Shown here one piece after another: positions 7,015-13,982 of a DNA stretch of 22,880 bases; position 1 is the first letter of the stretch, and each line of letters starts with the position of its first letter. The position numbers were made by a program, and so were the translations under genes. Source of the stretch: an uncultured Leuconostoc sp. (GTDB taxonomy: Bacteria; Bacillota; Bacilli; Lactobacillales; Lactobacillaceae); assembly GCA_900554745.1 (NCBI GenBank), contig USIU01000005.1, positions 1-22,880 on the forward strand, read 5' to 3'. A model generated the notes under the pieces. That model was not told the origin of the DNA and ran no database searches. It was given only the letters and a program-made list of their open reading frames with translations.

Positions 7015-9060
7015 ATGTTACCAGAATTTACACCAATTGAACAATTGTCTACTCAATCGGCACAACAAGAAGTTGCCCAGTTGCAAGCTGATCTCACTGA
7101 ATATGGGGTCGCCTACTATGAACAAGATGCTCCCCTTGTTGAAGACCATGTTTACGATGCACTCTATGCACGCTTAGTGGCGTTAGAATCAGCTTTCCCA
7201 CAGTTTGTGACGCAAGACTCGCCCACTCAAAATGTTGGTGGTGCCTTGACAAAATCAGGTTTAGCCAAAGTGGAACATCCGGCGCCAATGCTCTCTTTGG
7301 GCGATGTTTTTAGCTTAGAAGAGTTAGCTGCTTGGGATGAACGTACGACCAAAAGTCTGGGTTTTCAATCACCTTATAATCTTGAATTAAAAATTGATGG
7401 GTTAGCGGTGGCATTGACCTACGTTGAGGGCCGACTTGTTCAAGCCTCAACCCGCGGTAATGGGACAATTGGCGAAGATGTGACGCGTAATGTCAAAACG
7501 ATCAAGGCCATTCCGCAACAGCTAACGGAACCTTTGACCATTGAAGTACGTGGTGAAATTTATATGCCCAAAAAGAGTTTTGCGGCGTTAAATCAGCAAC
7601 GTGAAGCTGATGGCCTGGAACCGTTTGCGAATCCACGCAACGCAGCGGCTGGCTCATTACGTCAACTTGATGCGCAGGTGACCAAACAACGCGAATTATC
7701 CGCCTTTGTGTACTACACAGCTGAACCCGAAGTCTTGGGGGCTACAACGCAAAGTGGCGCATTGGCACGTTTTGCTGAGCTTGGGTTGCCAACCGATACC
7801 CATAACCAAGTGATTGAAAAAATGGCGGATATTGCTGATTTTATCGCGACTTATACGGCCAAACGTGACACTCTAGCCTATGGTATTGACGGGGTGGTAG
7901 TGAAAGTGAACGCTTTGGATAATCAGGTCGAATTGGGCAATACGGTTAAAATTCCACGTTGGGCGATTGCTTATAAGTTTCCACCAGAAGAAGCCTTAAC
8001 AGTGGTACGTGATATTGAGTGGACCGTGGGGCGGACTGGCGCTGTCACACCAACGGCGGTCATGGATCCTGTTCAACTCGCTGGGACGACGGTCCAACGG
8101 GCGAGTTTGCATAATCCAGATTATCTGCAACAAAAAGACATTCGCATCGGCGATACGGTAACCCTGCATAAAGCTGGTGATATTATTCCTGAGGTTGGGC
8201 AAGTGATTTTAGCCCAGCGACCAGCTGACAGTACAGCCTATCCGATACCAGTTACTTGTCCAGCTTGTGGCTCAGAATTAGTCCATATTTCAGGTGAAGT
8301 GGCGTTACGTTGTATTAACCCGTTCTGTGCCGCACAAATCCAAGAAGGTTTGACGCATTTTGCCTCACGGAATGCGATGAATATCGCTGGTATGGGTCCC
8401 CGCGTGATTGATCAACTTTTAAAAGCCAACTACATCAAGGATGTGGCCTCGATTTATCGCTTAGATATGGCACAATTGTTATCCTTGGATAAGTTTCAAG
8501 AAAAATCAGCGGCCAATTTGTTAGCCGCCATTGCGCAATCTAAAACTAACTCACTCGAACGGCTATTATTTGGGTTAGGCATTCGACTTGTAGGGGCAAA
8601 AGCGGCGCGTGTGGTGGCGGAAAAGTTTAAGACGTTACCAGCGATTGCGGCAGCGACGGTGGCGGATATTGCCAGCATTGATGGCATTGGCGAAGCGATT
8701 GCTCAATCCATTGTGCAGTACTTTTCACATCCAGAATCTCAACAACTTTTAGTCGAATTAAGTGACGCGGGCGTGAATCAAACGTACCTATCAGACGTTG
8801 AAGTTGATGAAAATTCGTTTTTTTATGGTAAAAAGATCGTCTTAACTGGTAAACTAGAACAGAGCAGTCGGCCAGCAGCAACGAAGTGGTTACAAGATCA
8901 CGGGGCACAAGTAGCGGGTTCAGTATCCGCAAAAACAGATTTGTTGATTGCTGGCGCCGATGCAGGTAGTAAATTAGCAAAGGCGACTGCACTAGGGGTG
9001 CTTGTCTGGACAGAACAAGAATTCTTAGAAGCACAAGCAAAAGAAGGTAGTGAAAAATGA
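7015..9060 (+). CDS. ligA: NAD-dependent DNA ligase LigA
   Basis: The 681 residues cover all LigA domains: the NAD-binding domain Ia (about 15-75), the adenylation domain with the AMP-accepting lysine K126 in LKIDG, an OB fold (about 325-400), a four-cysteine zinc finger (C415, C418, C433, C438), the helix-hairpin-helix domain (about 445-590) and a C-terminal BRCT domain (from about 605, with KIVLTGKLEQSSR). It seals nicks in DNA during replication and repair, using NAD+ as cofactor. AGGA at 7004-7007 lies 7 nt before the ATG. The gap after pcrA is 40 bp and may hold a separate promoter, which would keep this essential ligase expressed when pcrA is repressed. The stop overlaps camS by ATGA. 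Confidence 0.97.
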   Translation: MLPEFTPIEQLSTQSAQQEVAQLQADLTEYGVAYYEQDAPLVEDHVYDALYARLVALESAFPQFVTQDSPTQNVGGALTKSGLAKVEHPAPMLSLGDVFSLEELAAWDERTTKSLGFQSPYNLELKIDGLAVALTYVEGRLVQASTRGNGTIGEDVTRNVKTIKAIPQQLTEPLTIEVRGEIYMPKKSFAALNQQREADGLEPFANPRNAAAGSLRQLDAQVTKQRELSAFVYYTAEPEVLGATTQSGALARFAELGLPTDTHNQVIEKMADIADFIATYTAKRDTLAYGIDGVVVKVNALDNQVELGNTVKIPRWAIAYKFPPEEALTVVRDIEWTVGRTGAVTPTAVMDPVQLAGTTVQRASLHNPDYLQQKDIRIGDTVTLHKAGDIIPEVGQVILAQRPADSTAYPIPVTCPACGSELVHISGEVALRCINPFCAAQIQEGLTHFASRNAMNIAGMGPRVIDQLLKANYIKDVASIYRLDMAQLLSLDKFQEKSAANLLAAIAQSKTNSLERLLFGLGIRLVGAKAARVVAEKFKTLPAIAAATVADIASIDGIGEAIAQSIVQYFSHPESQQLLVELSDAGVNQTYLSDVEVDENSFFYGKKIVLTGKLEQSSRPAATKWLQDHGAQVAGSVSAKTDLLIAGADAGSKLAKATALGVLVWTEQEFLEAQAKEGSEK

Positions 9061-10199
9061 AGCGAATTGGATTCCGAGGCTATATGATTATTGCGATCGC
9101 CATCCTGGTTGTCGCTGTTGCAGGACTCTATTTTTTTAATATGAATCGGGTCGCACCAACGGCGACGAAAAAAGCGCGTGGCGTACAAATTACGCAAAGT
9201 GCCCCAGGACAATACCAAACCGTGATTAAGGACGGCCGTTATTTAGTCAGTGCAGCGCGGGGGATTACGGCGAGTTCTGAACCTAATAATTTAGATGTGA
9301 AGCACTTTGAATCGAGCTTGTTGGATTTAGCGAAAACCAAATTTAAGCCTAACCAATATATTTTCCAAGAAGGACAATACTTGTCAGCAGATACGGTGAC
9401 TAATCTCTTGGATCGCAAGAGTAACAGTAATCCAGATGGTTTGAACCCAGAAGATAATGGGAAAACGGATGACTCACGTAATCCGATTTATGTGCAAACC
9501 TTGACCGAACAAGATTTCATGTCTAAAGAGGGTAATAACTTGAAATTGGCTGGTATGGTCATTGGTGTGGCGATGAATACCCAAGATGAATACCAAAAAG
9601 AACAGTATGGGGCGACGTATACCCAAAACATTTCGGATGCTGATCGCATTGCGTATGGCAAAAAGATTGCACCGAAAATTCTTGCCACGGTGCGCCAACA
9701 AGCAGGCGTATCCAAGGATACACCAATTGTGATTGCCATGTATGCCAATGCACCATCAGATTCGCTGGCACCAGGGAACTTCTACGCGGAAGCGGTCAGT
9801 GATCAAGGGACGACATTAAAGGACTGGCAAACATTTTCTAATCAATCGATTGTCTTACCAAAAGAAGCGACTGATACGTCGAAGTTAGGCACGGATGAAA
9901 ATAATGGGTTTGCCAACTTTAAAAATGACATCGCCAATTTCTTCCCTAATATTGCTGGCGCTACAGCTGTGGCGAATTTTAAGTCGGGGACATTGGCTAG
10001 CATGAACGTAACTGTGACGACACAATTCTATAGTCAAACAGAAATTGAAAGTTTCACGACTTATGTCGCACAGTCAGCCTTGAAGTTCTTACCAAGTAAT
10101 GTGCCAATTCGGATTGAAGTGCGTACGGCAAACGAACTGCAAGCGATTTTGACACGACAAGCCAATGATAAGGCTTTTACAATCACACTCCTTAATTAA
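9057..10199 (+). CDS. camS: CamS family protein (sex pheromone precursor family), no lipobox
   Basis: The protein has 380 residues, begins with MKRIGFRGY and one hydrophobic segment (about 9-27), and continues as a soluble extracytoplasmic domain with CamS-type stretches such as EGQYLSADTV and NPIYVQTLTEQDF. Family members are normally lipoproteins whose cleaved signal peptide tail can yield a pheromone in enterococci and staphylococci; the cellular job of the mature protein is unclear. Here no cysteine follows the hydrophobic segment, and the whole protein has no cysteine, so lipid attachment is impossible and an uncleaved membrane anchor is more likely. Assignment rests on the pcrA-ligA-camS order and these stretches. 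The ATG overlaps the ligA stop (ATGA), with GAAGG upstream. In many Firmicutes gatCAB follows; here a terminator does. Confidence 0.85.
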   Translation: MKRIGFRGYMIIAIAILVVAVAGLYFFNMNRVAPTATKKARGVQITQSAPGQYQTVIKDGRYLVSAARGITASSEPNNLDVKHFESSLLDLAKTKFKPNQYIFQEGQYLSADTVTNLLDRKSNSNPDGLNPEDNGKTDDSRNPIYVQTLTEQDFMSKEGNNLKLAGMVIGVAMNTQDEYQKEQYGATYTQNISDADRIAYGKKIAPKILATVRQQAGVSKDTPIVIAMYANAPSDSLAPGNFYAEAVSDQGTTLKDWQTFSNQSIVLPKEATDTSKLGTDENNGFANFKNDIANFFPNIAGATAVANFKSGTLASMNVTVTTQFYSQTEIESFTTYVAQSALKFLPSNVPIRIEVRTANELQAILTRQANDKAFTITLLN

Positions 10200-10221
10200 G
10201 CATAGCGTGCTATGCTTTTTT
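10198..10221 (+). terminator. Rho-independent terminator after camS
   Basis: AAGCATAG (10198-10205) and CTATGCTT (10210-10217) pair around the tetraloop CGTG, with a T run to 10221. It starts inside the camS stop codon and ends the pcrA-ligA-camS unit. Confidence 0.87.
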
Positions 10222-10237
10222 GTATATATACAAAAAA
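10216..10237. repeat. Perfect 22-bp palindrome between camS terminator and xseA -10
   Basis: Six T, then GTATA, then TATAC, then six A read the same on both strands with no spacer. It begins in the terminator T run and ends one base before the TGG of the xseA promoter, so it fills the -35 region. It is fully A/T apart from one G and one C, which makes chance more likely, but 11 perfect base pairs with no gap in this position fits a dimeric repressor site. Confidence 0.5.
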
Positions 10238-10246
10238 TGGTATAAT
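10238..10246 (+). promoter_or_regulatory. Extended -10 promoter of xseA, probably giving a leaderless mRNA
   Basis: TGG-TATAAT is a perfect extended -10 (hexamer 10241-10246). Only 6 nt (TAAACT) separate it from the xseA ATG at 10253, where a transcript would normally start. No Shine-Dalgarno site lies in the preceding 20 nt. No clear -35 is seen; TTGTAT at 10220 is a weak match with a short spacer. Confidence 0.78.
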
Positions 10247-10252
10247 TAAACT

Positions 10253-11533
10253 ATGTCAGAAGCGGAAAAATATTTAACAATTCGTGCACTTACGGCCTAT
10301 TTAAAAAGAAAATTTGATGCCGATCCTTACTTAGAAAAAGTCTATGTAACGGGTGAAATTTCAAATCTGGGGCGCCGGCGTGGCCGCCACCTATACTTTT
10401 CCATTAAAGATCCGGAAGGTCAAGCCGTGATTTCAGCGGCCATGTTTTCTTATGCTAATCGGTTGAAGTTTGTCCCCGAAGAGGGGATGAAAGTGAATGC
10501 GATTGGTCGCATCCAAATTTATGAACCCAGCGGGACTTATTCGATTATACTGGAGCAAATGACTCCCGATGGGATTGGCGAATTGTTTTTGGCCTATGAA
10601 CAACTGAAGCAAAAATTAGCTGCTGAAGGTTTGTTTCAATTGCCCAAACGACCGTTACCCATTTTTCCAAAAAAGATTGCGGTGGTTACGTCACCGACCG
10701 GGGCCGTGATTGAAGACATTGCCCGCACCGTACAACGGCGTTTCCCAATGGCACAAGTGGTATTGTTTCCAGCACTTGTGCAAGGCGACAAAGCCGCGGC
10801 TTCTGTGGTCAAACAAATTAAGCGGATTGATGCCAGTGGGGAATATGATACGCTGATTGTTGGCCGTGGCGGTGGCGCCATTGAAGATTTATGGGCTTTT
10901 AATGATGAAACGTTGGTGCGGACCATTGCGGCTGCGACAATACCAATGATCAGTTCGGTGGGTCACGAAACTGACAATACCTTGGCTGATTTGGTGGCCG
11001 ATCACCGGGCTGCGACGCCGACAGCTGCTGCTGAATTGGCGACACCAGTGACTTTAGCACAATTGGTTGCACGATTGAACGAATTGCAGCTGCGGTTGAC
11101 AGTCCGTATTAAGGCGTTGATCACGAGTCGTGCACAACGCTTACAACGTGTTGCGCAACGCCCGATTCTACAACAGCCGGATCGATTGTATGTTGGTTAT
11201 AATCAGCGAGTCGATCAATTATCGCAACGCCTCAGTCAACAAATGCAACAACGCCTGCTGACGGCACAACATCAGGTTGAGACGCTGACCCAACGGCAGC
11301 AGCAGATACGACAAACGCTCTTACAGGCGCCACGCGAAAAAGTGCAACTTCTGGCCGCAAAATTGGACCTCATGAGCCCGCTAAAAATACTAACGCGCGG
11401 GTATGTGGTACTCTCAAAAGCTGATCAGGTTGTTCGCCACGTTGATGAACTACAACCAGCAGACACGGTGACGATCCGTTTAGCTGATGGACAGGCAACC
11501 GCAAAAATTATAGAAACGAGTCATTTAAAATGA
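10253..11533 (+). CDS. xseA: Exodeoxyribonuclease VII large subunit
   Basis: At 426 residues this is close to the usual 440-450. It has an N-terminal OB-fold DNA-binding domain (about 8-105), a catalytic core with the family stretch GRGGGAIEDLWAFNDE (from 204) and VGHETDNTLADLVADHRAATPTAAAE nearby, and a glutamine-rich coiled-coil C-terminal region (about 270-375) that binds the small subunit. It degrades single-stranded DNA from both ends with XseB. The start is forced: an in-frame TAA at 10247-10249 lies just upstream and no later start codon precedes the conserved YLTIRALTAYLKRKF segment. This ATG has no ribosome binding site and sits 6 nt after a strong -10. The stop overlaps xseB by ATGA. 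It is the first gene of a six-gene unit ending with recN. Confidence 0.96.
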   Translation: MSEAEKYLTIRALTAYLKRKFDADPYLEKVYVTGEISNLGRRRGRHLYFSIKDPEGQAVISAAMFSYANRLKFVPEEGMKVNAIGRIQIYEPSGTYSIILEQMTPDGIGELFLAYEQLKQKLAAEGLFQLPKRPLPIFPKKIAVVTSPTGAVIEDIARTVQRRFPMAQVVLFPALVQGDKAAASVVKQIKRIDASGEYDTLIVGRGGGAIEDLWAFNDETLVRTIAAATIPMISSVGHETDNTLADLVADHRAATPTAAAELATPVTLAQLVARLNELQLRLTVRIKALITSRAQRLQRVAQRPILQQPDRLYVGYNQRVDQLSQRLSQQMQQRLLTAQHQVETLTQRQQQIRQTLLQAPREKVQLLAAKLDLMSPLKILTRGYVVLSKADQVVRHVDELQPADTVTIRLADGQATAKIIETSHLK

Positions 11534-11754
11534 GTGAAAAGGTAACATTTGAAGATAAGTTAGAACAATTGGAAGCTATTGTGAGTCAATTAGAACAAGG
11601 GGACCGGCCACTTGAAGGCGCACTGGCTGACTTTCAAACTGGTGTGGGTTTGGTGAAGGAGCTGCAGGACACGTTGAAAAATGCTGAAGCAACATTGGCA
11701 AAAGTCATGTCAGACGACGGTGAATTAAAGGATTTGGAATTAACAAATGACTAA
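11530..11754 (+). CDS. xseB: Exodeoxyribonuclease VII small subunit
   Basis: A 74-residue protein, the normal size for XseB, made almost entirely of two predicted helices. The family pattern FEDKLEQLEAIVSQLEQGD is followed by PLEGALADFQTGVGLVK. Several copies bind the coiled-coil arm of XseA to give active exonuclease VII. The ATG overlaps the xseA stop (ATGA), and its own stop overlaps the ispA start by 8 nt, so the three genes are translationally linked. The acidic last dozen residues are variable in the family. Confidence 0.94.
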   Translation: MSEKVTFEDKLEQLEAIVSQLEQGDRPLEGALADFQTGVGLVKELQDTLKNAEATLAKVMSDDGELKDLELTND

Positions 11755-12655
11755 ATTTGCAGCACTACAAGCAACTTATGGCCCTAAAATTGATGCGCAG
11801 CTCGCACAGGACTTAAAACAGGTCACAACGGATGCCCAGTTTTCAGAGATGATGGCGTACGCCGTCTTGAATGGGGGTAAGCGGTTACGGCCGTTACTAA
11901 CGTTAGCTGTTCTGACGAGTTTTCAACAAGTTGTGACGCCCCAAGCCCTCAAGCTCGCCACAGCAGTTGAATGGGTGCACTCCTATTCACTCGTACACGA
12001 TGATTTACCAGCGATGGATAATGATTTGTTACGGCGTGGCCAACCAAGTGTCCATGCAAAATTTGGTGAAGCCGAAGCGATTTTGGTCGGGGATGCATTG
12101 TTAACAGGTGCTTTTGAAGTGGTGACGACGGCTAATGCATTGGCCACGGCTGATACCAAGATTCCCGATCAAGTCATTATTACGGTTGTTCAAGAATTGG
12201 CACGTTTTTCTGGGGCTGCGGGGATGGTAATTGGTCAAGTTCATGATATGCAAAATCACGGTCAAAACTTACAGACCGCAACAGACTGGTTATTGCAAGA
12301 AATTTACACGCCAAAAACGGCGGCTTTGATCCAATTTGCGGCGCAATTAGGGGCGCAATTAGCCACCCTTACGCCAGGATTGGCACCAGAAAGTGCACAA
12401 ATTAAACAAGCGATGGCGCAGTTTGGTTTAGATTTTGGTTTGGCGTTTCAAATTCAAGATGATTTGGATGATTTTGATCAAGATGATACGTCGGCAATTG
12501 GTGCGTTACCACACTTGATTGGCGTGTCGGCAGCACAAGCACTCCGGGATCGCTACTTGCAGGATGCCAGCCAACAGTTGACCCAGTTAGCAACGTTGGG
12601 GCTGCCATTTGACCGAACACTATTGGATGATTTTTTGACTTTAATTGGAGATTAA
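11747..12655 (+). CDS. ispA: Polyprenyl synthetase, probable farnesyl diphosphate synthase
   Basis: This 302-residue trans-prenyltransferase carries both aspartate-rich motifs: DDLPAMD (D85, D86, D91) and DDLDD (238-242). The GGKRLRP stretch binds the diphosphate of the substrate. It condenses isopentenyl diphosphate with dimethylallyl and geranyl diphosphate to give farnesyl (possibly geranylgeranyl) diphosphate, the precursor for undecaprenyl phosphate and menaquinone. The four-residue insert in the first motif (DDxxxxD) is typical of bacterial FPP synthases. In Bacillus, dxs follows this gene; here tlyA follows directly, consistent with a mevalonate-type isoprenoid route. The exact chain length cannot be read from motifs alone. 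Confidence 0.93.
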   Translation: MTKFAALQATYGPKIDAQLAQDLKQVTTDAQFSEMMAYAVLNGGKRLRPLLTLAVLTSFQQVVTPQALKLATAVEWVHSYSLVHDDLPAMDNDLLRRGQPSVHAKFGEAEAILVGDALLTGAFEVVTTANALATADTKIPDQVIITVVQELARFSGAAGMVIGQVHDMQNHGQNLQTATDWLLQEIYTPKTAALIQFAAQLGAQLATLTPGLAPESAQIKQAMAQFGLDFGLAFQIQDDLDDFDQDDTSAIGALPHLIGVSAAQALRDRYLQDASQQLTQLATLGLPFDRTLLDDFLTLIGD

Positions 12656-12657
12656 GT

Positions 12658-13500
12658 ATGGGTGCAGTAGATAAAGAGCGGGTTGACGTATTACTTGTTC
12701 AGCAAGGTTTATTTAACTCGCGTGAACAAGCTAAGCGTGCCGTGATGGCTGGTCAGATTCTTGGTGAAAATGAAGAACGACTAGACAAGGCAGGGGAAAA
12801 AATTCCTGTGACCACGGCGTTACATTTTAAAGGTGAGCGTTTGAAGTATGTTTCACGTGGGGGCCTAAAGTTAGAGAAAGCCCTCAATGATTTTGACATC
12901 ACCGTACAAGATAAAGTGGTGCTTGATATTGGGTCGTCAACGGGTGGTTTCACTGACGTTGCCTTACAAAATGGGGCCAAATTGGTCTATGCGTTGGATG
13001 TTGGGACTAATCAATTAGCTTGGAAATTACGCTCCGATGAACGCGTAAAGGTCATGGAAAATACAAATTTCCGCTATTCACAGTTACAAGATTTTAAATT
13101 TGGACAACCAGAATTTGCGACAATCGATGTATCCTTTATTTCGTTGGGGTTGATTTTACCGCCGTTAGCCAATATCTTACAAATGGGCGGCCATGTCGTG
13201 GCCTTGATTAAACCACAATTTGAGGCCGGACGGGAAAATGTCGGTAAAAATGGCATTATTAAAGACCCTAAAGTCCATCAACAAGTCTTGCAAAAAGTGA
13301 CACAAATGATGGTCAACGATGGTTTCTCGGTGACGGCGCTAACCTATTCACCGATTAAAGGTGGCCAAGGGAACATTGAATTTTTGGCCGTATTAACGCG
13401 CGATGACCAGCCAAAAATTGCCGATGAAATTGATATTGATGCGCTACTCACGCAGACTTATGCGCAACTAAACCATACAGGAAGCAGTGAGCATGAATAA
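12658..13500 (+). CDS. tlyA: TlyA family rRNA 2'-O-methyltransferase (YqxC-like)
   Basis: The protein has 280 residues. An N-terminal S4 RNA-binding domain (about 4-65, ERVDVLLVQQGLFNSREQAK) is followed by a FtsJ-type methyltransferase domain with the SAM-binding loop DIGSSTGGF (from D90), IDVSFISL and ALIKPQFEAG. Family members methylate ribose groups of 16S and 23S rRNA in mycobacteria; the Firmicutes members are less studied and are often labelled hemolysin A from older work. GGAG at 12646-12649 lies 8 nt before the ATG, and the gap from ispA is 2 nt. Its end overlaps argR by 8 nt. The order ispA-tlyA-argR-recN is the one known from Bacillus apart from dxs. Confidence 0.93.
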   Translation: MGAVDKERVDVLLVQQGLFNSREQAKRAVMAGQILGENEERLDKAGEKIPVTTALHFKGERLKYVSRGGLKLEKALNDFDITVQDKVVLDIGSSTGGFTDVALQNGAKLVYALDVGTNQLAWKLRSDERVKVMENTNFRYSQLQDFKFGQPEFATIDVSFISLGLILPPLANILQMGGHVVALIKPQFEAGRENVGKNGIIKDPKVHQQVLQKVTQMMVNDGFSVTALTYSPIKGGQGNIEFLAVLTRDDQPKIADEIDIDALLTQTYAQLNHTGSSEHE

Positions 13501-13948
13501 AAAAACGCGACAAAAAACGCTTCTGGCTTTAATCCAAACGCAACAAATCGGGCGCCAAGAAGATATTGTGGCGCATTTTGAGACGCTTGGCGAAACAGTG
13601 ACGCAAGCAACGATTTCACGTGACATTAACGAACTTGGGTTAATCAAAGTACCAAATGCCCACGGGGGTTTTCATTATCATTTGCCAAAACAAGACGATC
13701 GCCCCCATTTACAACGACTACGGCGTGTTTTGCAACAAGCATTTTTGAGTCAACGCGCACAACGTGGGCAAATCTTTTTAAAAGTACAACCCGGTACTGG
13801 CCAAATGGTCGCCAATTTGTTTGAACAAGTCAATTTCCCGGAAGTCTTTGGGACCCTAAGTGATGACAGTTCAGTCCTCGTATTATTGAAAGATGGCGTA
13901 ACGGCTAACCAAATGACGAATATCATTCAAAAATTACTGGAAAAATAA
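13493..13948 (+). CDS. argR: ArgR/AhrC family arginine repressor
   Basis: A 151-residue regulator with an N-terminal winged helix DNA-binding domain (about 1-65; recognition region TQATISRDINELGLIKVP) and a C-terminal domain for hexamer formation and arginine binding (about 75-151). I start at ATG 13493, 8 nt after AGGAAG (13479-13484); a GTG at 13487 would add two residues but leaves only 2 nt after that site. In the arginine-binding motif, usually GT-I-x-GDDT, this protein has GTLSDDSS (120-127): one aspartate is kept and the second becomes serine. It may sense arginine poorly or need a partner protein, as in lactic acid bacteria with two ArgR-type proteins. The gene overlaps tlyA by 8 nt. 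Confidence 0.93.
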   Translation: MNKKTRQKTLLALIQTQQIGRQEDIVAHFETLGETVTQATISRDINELGLIKVPNAHGGFHYHLPKQDDRPHLQRLRRVLQQAFLSQRAQRGQIFLKVQPGTGQMVANLFEQVNFPEVFGTLSDDSSVLVLLKDGVTANQMTNIIQKLLEK

Positions 13949-13982
13949 CGAGAAAGATAGGTGCCTTGGCACGGTGATCGCA

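Noticed and set aside
8627..9040. Open frame of 137 codons on the minus strand inside ligA
   Set aside because: The plus strand carries a full, motif-complete ligA. The antisense frame has low-complexity, unrecognisable protein sequence and no ribosome binding site; it is a shadow.
13013..13500. Possibility of a dxs remnant near ispA-tlyA
   Set aside because: ispA ends 2 nt before tlyA and tlyA is continuous and complete, so no leftover sequence exists.
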